17,016 nucleotides of DNA from a candidate division WWE3 bacterium (GTDB lineage Bacteria; Patescibacteriota; WWE3; 2-01-FULL-39-13), in assembly GCA_027002375.1 (NCBI GenBank), contig JALWZX010000045.1, forward strand, positions 1 to 17,016. Reading direction: 5' to 3'. Shown one piece after another: positions 13,657 to 17,016 of the stretch; positions within the stretch are counted from its first letter, which is position 1, and each line of letters begins with the position of its first letter. The notes below the pieces were generated by a model. That model was not told where the DNA came from. It did no database searches and worked only from the letters and a program-made list of their open reading frames with translations. The translations under genes and the position numbers were made by a program.

Positions 13657-14667
13657 TTAACTTTTTATGGCAAGCAGACCCATTTCTACTAGTCTGTTAG
13701 AATATCCCCATTCATTATCATACCAAGCCATTACTTTTACTAAGTTACCACCAACAACTCTTGTCATTGCTGAATCTACTATTGCAGAATATGTAGTTTT
13801 GATTATGTCTGAGGAAACTAATTGTTCTTCTGTATACTTGAGAATACCTTTGAATTCCACCAAATCTTGCGCTTCTTTAAATGCATTATTAACTTCTTCA
13901 ACTGTAACATCTTTTTTTAATAATGCTGTAAGGTCAACAATAGACCCTGTAATTATTGGAACTCTAAGTGATACACCATCAAATATGTTTTCTACACTTG
14001 GCACAACTTTAGATGTTGCAATAGCTGCTCCGGTTGATGTTGGAACTATATTATGAGCAGATGCTCTACCCATTCTTAAATTCTTTCTATTAGGACCGTC
14101 AACTACATTTTGTGTAGATGTGTTTGCATGAACAGTTGTTAAAAGCGCCTTTTCAACGCCAAAATACTTAGAAAGAACATGTATTACAGGTGTTACACAG
14201 TTTGTTGTACACGATGCATTTGCTAAAAGTTTTGCATCTGGATCAGCAATTTCACCACCAAAAACTACAGTTTTAAATTCATCGTCTTTGACTGGGGCAG
14301 AGACTATAACTTTTTTTGCACCAGCTTCTAAATGCAAATTTGCACCTTCAGCTTTTGTAAAAAACCCTGTACATTCGTATACTAAGTCAACATTTAAATC
14401 ACCCCACGGTAATTGAGATGGGTCTTTTTCTGAAAAATGTGGAACTCTGTAACCATCAACTGTAATAGATCCGTCATCAAACTCGACATTTCTATTGTAA
14501 TTACCATAAGCTGTGTCATATTTTAATAAGTAAGATAAAGTTTCAACTGGCGCTAAATCATTTATGGCTACAATGTTTATATCTTGTGAATCGTTGAATT
14601 TTTTATCTAGTAGAATTTTAAAAGCTGCTCTGCCTACTCTACCAAAACCATTTATTGCAATGTTCAT
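13657..14667 (-). CDS. gap: Glyceraldehyde-3-phosphate dehydrogenase
   Basis: This 336-residue enzyme oxidises glyceraldehyde 3-phosphate to 1,3-bisphosphoglycerate with NAD. The Rossmann start NGFGRVGR (residues 6-13), Asp37 in AINDLA (which favours NAD over NADP), the catalytic Cys153 in ASCTTNC and His180 in TTVHANTSTQ are all present, as are the RMGRASAHNIVPTSTGAA phosphate-site block and the YDNEWGYSNR C-terminal signature. Its length is normal. TAATTTATA lies three bases before the ATG. It is the second gene of the minus-strand run, 97 bases after thioredoxin, so it may have its own promoter in that gap. The next two genes encode a ferredoxin and an AOR-like protein, and TIM is further down; pgk is absent from the window. 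Confidence 0.96.
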   Translation of the reverse strand: MNIAINGFGRVGRAAFKILLDKKFNDSQDINIVAINDLAPVETLSYLLKYDTAYGNYNRNVEFDDGSITVDGYRVPHFSEKDPSQLPWGDLNVDLVYECTGFFTKAEGANLHLEAGAKKVIVSAPVKDDEFKTVVFGGEIADPDAKLLANASCTTNCVTPVIHVLSKYFGVEKALLTTVHANTSTQNVVDGPNRKNLRMGRASAHNIVPTSTGAAIATSKVVPSVENIFDGVSLRVPIITGSIVDLTALLKKDVTVEEVNNAFKEAQDLVEFKGILKYTEEQLVSSDIIKTTYSAIVDSAMTRVVGGNLVKVMAWYDNEWGYSNRLVEMGLLAIKS

Positions 14668-14670
14668 TTT

Positions 14671-14679
14671 TATAAATTA
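14671..14679 (-). promoter_or_regulatory. TAATTTATA start-proximal motif before gap
   Basis: The 9-mer lies three bases before the GAPDH ATG. The same 9-mer occurs before trx, holA and the PKD gene at 1-6 bases. It is either an AT-rich translation start signal or a -10-like box. No Shine-Dalgarno is present here. Confidence 0.4.
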
Positions 14680-14764
14680 TTTATGATTGATAGCCAAATG
14701 TTTTACAGCAATAATTGCAACATTGCTATAAGGGCAGACATACAATCACAACTATATGAACAAA

Positions 14765-15034
14765 TTAATCAGACACGTGACTGTCTAGCCATTGTTTTAA
14801 CATTGGACCTTGCAGAAGGCCAATTCGTCTGTCAATTTCTTTATCATCTTTAAGTAAAACCATTGTTGGTATACTCATAACGCCAAATTCTTGTGCTTTT
14901 TGTGGGTTTTCATCTACATTAATTCGCTCAAGTTCTACCTTATCTTTATAATCAGGCATAACTTCCTCAAATATAGGGTCCATCATTCTACATGGAGCAC
15001 ACCAGTCTGCATAAAAATCTATTAGTTTTAACAT
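14765..15034 (-). CDS. Thioredoxin-like protein
   Basis: This 89-residue cytoplasmic protein has the redox motif WCAPCR (Cys12 and Cys15) after strand LIDFYAD, and the cis-proline in SIPT (Pro56). The thioredoxin fold is complete from the second strand on, but the first strand and helix (about 15-20 residues) of typical 105-residue thioredoxins are missing; the ATG at 15034 is the only sensible start. WCxPC rather than WCGPC (Ala for Gly) is a common variant. It is the first gene of the long minus-strand run, divergent from the YdjM-like gene. TAATTTATA lies one base before its ATG. It would reduce disulfides in the cytoplasm; it has no signal peptide, so it is not the oxidant for the Cys-rich surface proteins. 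Confidence 0.92.
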   Translation of the reverse strand: MLKLIDFYADWCAPCRMMDPIFEEVMPDYKDKVELERINVDENPQKAQEFGVMSIPTMVLLKDDKEIDRRIGLLQGPMLKQWLDSHVSD

Positions 15035-15252
15035 ATATAAATTAAATTTATACTAATTATTTTTAATTTTAATTTGCAAAATAATCAGCACATAAAATTA
15101 CTAACTGCATAATACTTTAACATATATATTTTAATATGTAGAGATTTTATCGTGTAGTTCCAAAGTACATCGTAGTATTGAGTTTGACGAAAAGAAGGCC
15201 TATTATATCTAAGCACGATTATTTAATTATTGAAAAGCTGAATTAGAACAAC
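15035..15252. promoter_or_regulatory. Divergent intergenic region between thioredoxin and the YdjM-like gene
   Basis: This 218-base, very AT-rich stretch should hold promoters for both directions. On the plus strand TTGACG at about 15185-15190, followed by TATTATATC about 11-17 bases on, is a fair promoter for the YdjM-like gene. On the minus side AT-rich boxes such as TATAAA and TAATTTATA lie right before the trx ATG. An inverted repeat, ACATAT/ATATGT, at about 15119-15138 could be an operator. I see no gene or RNA in it. Confidence 0.35.
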
Positions 15253-15852
15253 ATGATTTTTGCACATGCGTTTATAGGGCTTATTATTGGTTATTTTCTA
15301 ACAATTAAGCCTATTAACAGTAAACTTTATACTAAAGAAAAAAGACTTTTATACATCTTTATTGCAGGTATTATTGGCTCAATATTTCCAGATTTTGATT
15401 TTGTCTTTGTTTTTTTATTACACAACAAAGACCTTCATAGGCACCTGTTAACTCACAGCTTGATTTCATATATAATTGTCTTAGTAGGTTTTTCCATCTT
15501 TAAATATGTTAGAAAAAGGTCGATTGATGATTTGTGGCAACGAATTTTTTGGGCATTTTGGTTAGGTGCTGTTATTCACTTATTTGCCGATCTAATAGCA
15601 ACTCCTGTATATTTGTTTGAACCAATATCAAATATTTCAATGGTCTTACACAGATTTAGAGCAAATGAAACAGATGGTTTAAGAAAATACATTTTTTCAC
15701 CATATATGATAAATGAAATAATAGTAATAATCACAGGTTTAGTGTTATTAATAATGCGTTTTAAAAATTGTAAAAAAGAGTTAATGATATTATTAGGATT
15801 ACTTGGTACTATACTATTAATGGCAATGATAGTTTTAGTTCCGTTCTTTTAA
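15253..15852 (+). CDS. YdjM-like membrane-bound metal-dependent hydrolase family protein
   Basis: This 199-residue polytopic membrane protein has about five hydrophobic helices. Family motifs are visible: His5 near the start, IFPDFDFVF (P-D-x-D), the HRHLLTHSL block (H-R-x-x-T-H-S) and, after WLGAVIHLFADLIATP, the LGAxxHxxxD motif. These His/Asp residues lie at the membrane face and would bind a metal; the family (DUF457/YdjM) is a putative hydrolase of unknown substrate. The length fits. The E. coli member YdjM is an SOS (LexA) gene, and here the gene sits 59 bases before recA on the same strand, so co-regulation is possible but not shown. The promoter may be the TTGACG site upstream. Confidence 0.8.
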   Translation: MIFAHAFIGLIIGYFLTIKPINSKLYTKEKRLLYIFIAGIIGSIFPDFDFVFVFLLHNKDLHRHLLTHSLISYIIVLVGFSIFKYVRKRSIDDLWQRIFWAFWLGAVIHLFADLIATPVYLFEPISNISMVLHRFRANETDGLRKYIFSPYMINEIIVIITGLVLLIMRFKNCKKELMILLGLLGTILLMAMIVLVPFF

Positions 15853-15871
15853 TTAGGTAGTTATTATGGGG

Positions 15872-15894
15872 AATCTTGAGATTTTCTCATGATT
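15872..15894 (+). promoter_or_regulatory. Dyad-symmetric operator-like site before recA
   Basis: Arms AATC-t-TGAGA (15872-15881) and TCTCA-t-GATT (15885-15894) are complementary at nine of ten positions around a TTT spacer. It ends 17 bases before the recA ATG, where an SOS-type repressor would act. It is neither the E. coli nor the Bacillus LexA box. It could equally be an RNA hairpin in the leader. Confidence 0.5.
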
Positions 15895-15911
15895 TCCACA
15901 CAAAAATAAAA

Positions 15912-16988
15912 ATGGCAAAACAAAAAACACCAAAAGAAATAAACACAAGTAAAGATAGCTCATCAAAAGATAAAGCATTAGAATCTGCAATCGCACAAAT
16001 AGAAAAAACGTTTGGCAAAGGATCTATAATGAAGATGAGCGATTCTGCCATACAAGATGATGTTGATGTTATTCCAACTGGCGCTATTACATTGGATATT
16101 GCGCTTGGCGTTGGCGGTGTACCTAGGGGCAGAATCGCAGAGATTTACGGGCCTGAATCAAGTGGTAAAACTACATTAGCATTAAGTATAATCGCGCAGG
16201 CACAAAAACAAGGTGGTAAAGCCGCGTTTATTGATGCGGAACATGCTTTCGACCCAGTTTATGCACAAAACTTAGGAGTTAATGTTGATGAATTATACAT
16301 CTCGCAACCTGACAACGGGGAACAAGCTTTGGAAATAACCGAAACTTTAATTAGAAGTGGAGCAGTTGCAGTTATTGTAATTGATTCTGTTGCTGCATTA
16401 ACACCAAGGGCAGAAATTGAAGGGGAAATGGGCGACAGTCACATGGGCTTGCAAGCAAGACTTATGAGCCAAGCATTAAGAAAAATAACTGGTATTTCAA
16501 GTAGAACTAATACAACAGTAATATTTATAAATCAGATTAGAGAAAAAATTGGCGTTATGTTCGGCAATCCTGAAACTACAACGGGTGGTAGATCTTTGAA
16601 ATTTTATTCAACTGTAAGAATGGATATAAGAAGAATTCAAAGTATTACAGATGGTGGAAATCAAATTGGTAATAGAACACGGGTTAAAGTAGTGAAGAAT
16701 AAAGTAGCCCCGCCTTTCAAAACTGCTGAATTTGATATTATTTTTGGAAAAGGGATTAGTCAATCAGGTAGTGTATTAGATGCTGCGTTAGAATTTGAAA
16801 TAATAGAAGCTAGTGGCGCTTGGTTTAAATATAAGGGTGAAAATATTGCTCAAGGTAGAGAAAATGCTAAGAAGTATCTAGAAGATAATGATAAAGTAAT
16901 GACAGAAATTCAAACTGCAATAAATGAAAAATTGAAAAATAAAAAGCATAAGCCACAAGTTATAGACGGAAAAAAAGAAAATGAATAG
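15912..16988 (+). CDS. recA: RecA recombinase
   Basis: This 358-residue protein catalyses strand exchange in homologous recombination and triggers the SOS response. Seen: a Lys/Ser-rich N-terminal extension, an ALESAIAQIEKTFGKGSIM helix, Walker A GPESSGKT (80-87), the AEHAFDP motif with Phe where most RecA has Leu, Walker B VIVIDSVAAL, loop 1 (EGEMGDSHMGLQARLMSQALR), VIFINQIREKIGVMFGNPETTTGG with loop 2, and the C-terminal region ending in an acidic/Lys-rich tail. An open frame continues to a TTG at 15876, but that codon lies inside the dyad, and RecA normally begins near MAK, so ATG 15912 is chosen. There is no Shine-Dalgarno; an A-rich stretch precedes the ATG. The gene is complete, with 28 bases left after it. 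Confidence 0.97.
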   Translation: MAKQKTPKEINTSKDSSSKDKALESAIAQIEKTFGKGSIMKMSDSAIQDDVDVIPTGAITLDIALGVGGVPRGRIAEIYGPESSGKTTLALSIIAQAQKQGGKAAFIDAEHAFDPVYAQNLGVNVDELYISQPDNGEQALEITETLIRSGAVAVIVIDSVAALTPRAEIEGEMGDSHMGLQARLMSQALRKITGISSRTNTTVIFINQIREKIGVMFGNPETTTGGRSLKFYSTVRMDIRRIQSITDGGNQIGNRTRVKVVKNKVAPPFKTAEFDIIFGKGISQSGSVLDAALEFEIIEASGAWFKYKGENIAQGRENAKKYLEDNDKVMTEIQTAINEKLKNKKHKPQVIDGKKENE

Positions 16989-17016
16989 AAATGGTACACT
17001 AACTTAAATCGTGAAA

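Noticed and set aside
1..17016. CRISPR array, tRNA or rRNA genes, prophage, complete insertion sequence
   Set aside because: No regularly spaced direct repeats, no cloverleaf or rRNA-like sequence noticed, and no transposase, integrase or phage gene on either strand.
1..17016. Recoded stop codons (TGA as Gly) as in Gracilibacteria and Absconditabacteria
   Set aside because: All genes, including the conserved rpsT, recA, gap, tpiA and murJ, read through at normal length with the standard code and no in-frame TGA.

Overview
The window is AT-rich (roughly one-third GC by eye), densely coded bacterial DNA that reads cleanly with the standard bacterial code. The mix of genes points to the Patescibacteria/CPR radiation. 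It holds a minimal set of housekeeping genes (S20, RecA, a short DNA polymerase III delta-like subunit, MurJ, TIM and GAPDH), type IV pilus inner-membrane genes, and sortase-anchored proteins with VPxTG tails. Shine-Dalgarno sequences are almost absent. The lineage is an inference from gene content; I cannot place it at phylum level without a phylogeny.

Layout, left to right. (1) 152-1677, plus strand: a small type IV pilus operon of pilN-like, pilO-like and a 66-residue membrane protein. (2) 1738-3354, minus strand: murJ, the lipid II flippase. (3) 3525-5433, plus strand: rpsT, then a VPETG-anchored cohesin-like protein and a secreted FN3 protein that ends in a single dockerin-type calcium loop. 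(4) 5612-15034, minus strand: one long run of ten genes. In transcription order these are thioredoxin, GAPDH, a one-cluster ferredoxin, a short aldehyde:ferredoxin oxidoreductase (AOR)-like protein, a mobile-element island, TIM, an LCP-family cell-wall ligase, a HolA-like protein, sortase, a Cys-rich secreted protein, and a PKD/Cys-repeat VPKTG surface protein. (5) 15253-16988, plus strand: a YdjM-like membrane hydrolase and recA.

Two themes stand out. The first is the cell surface: one sortase, two VPxTG substrates, a cohesin/dockerin-like pair, an LCP ligase, MurJ and disulfide-rich exported domains together look like a compact kit for building and decorating a Gram-positive-like envelope. 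The second is central carbon metabolism: an AOR-like protein and its ferredoxin sit between GAPDH and TIM, a place where pgk is often found.

The island between the AOR-like gene and tpiA is recent mobile DNA. It consists of a 148-bp MITE with 17-bp perfect inverted repeats and a TA duplication, whose repeat supplies the last codons and stop of the AOR-like gene, next to a structured relic resembling an IS200/IS605 (TnpB/omegaRNA) right end. Expression signals are also unusual. -10 boxes lie only a few bases before several start codons, suggesting leaderless mRNAs. The 9-mer TAATTTATA recurs 1-6 nt before four starts. The sortase TTG start is buried in a hairpin, and a near-perfect dyad lies just upstream of recA.
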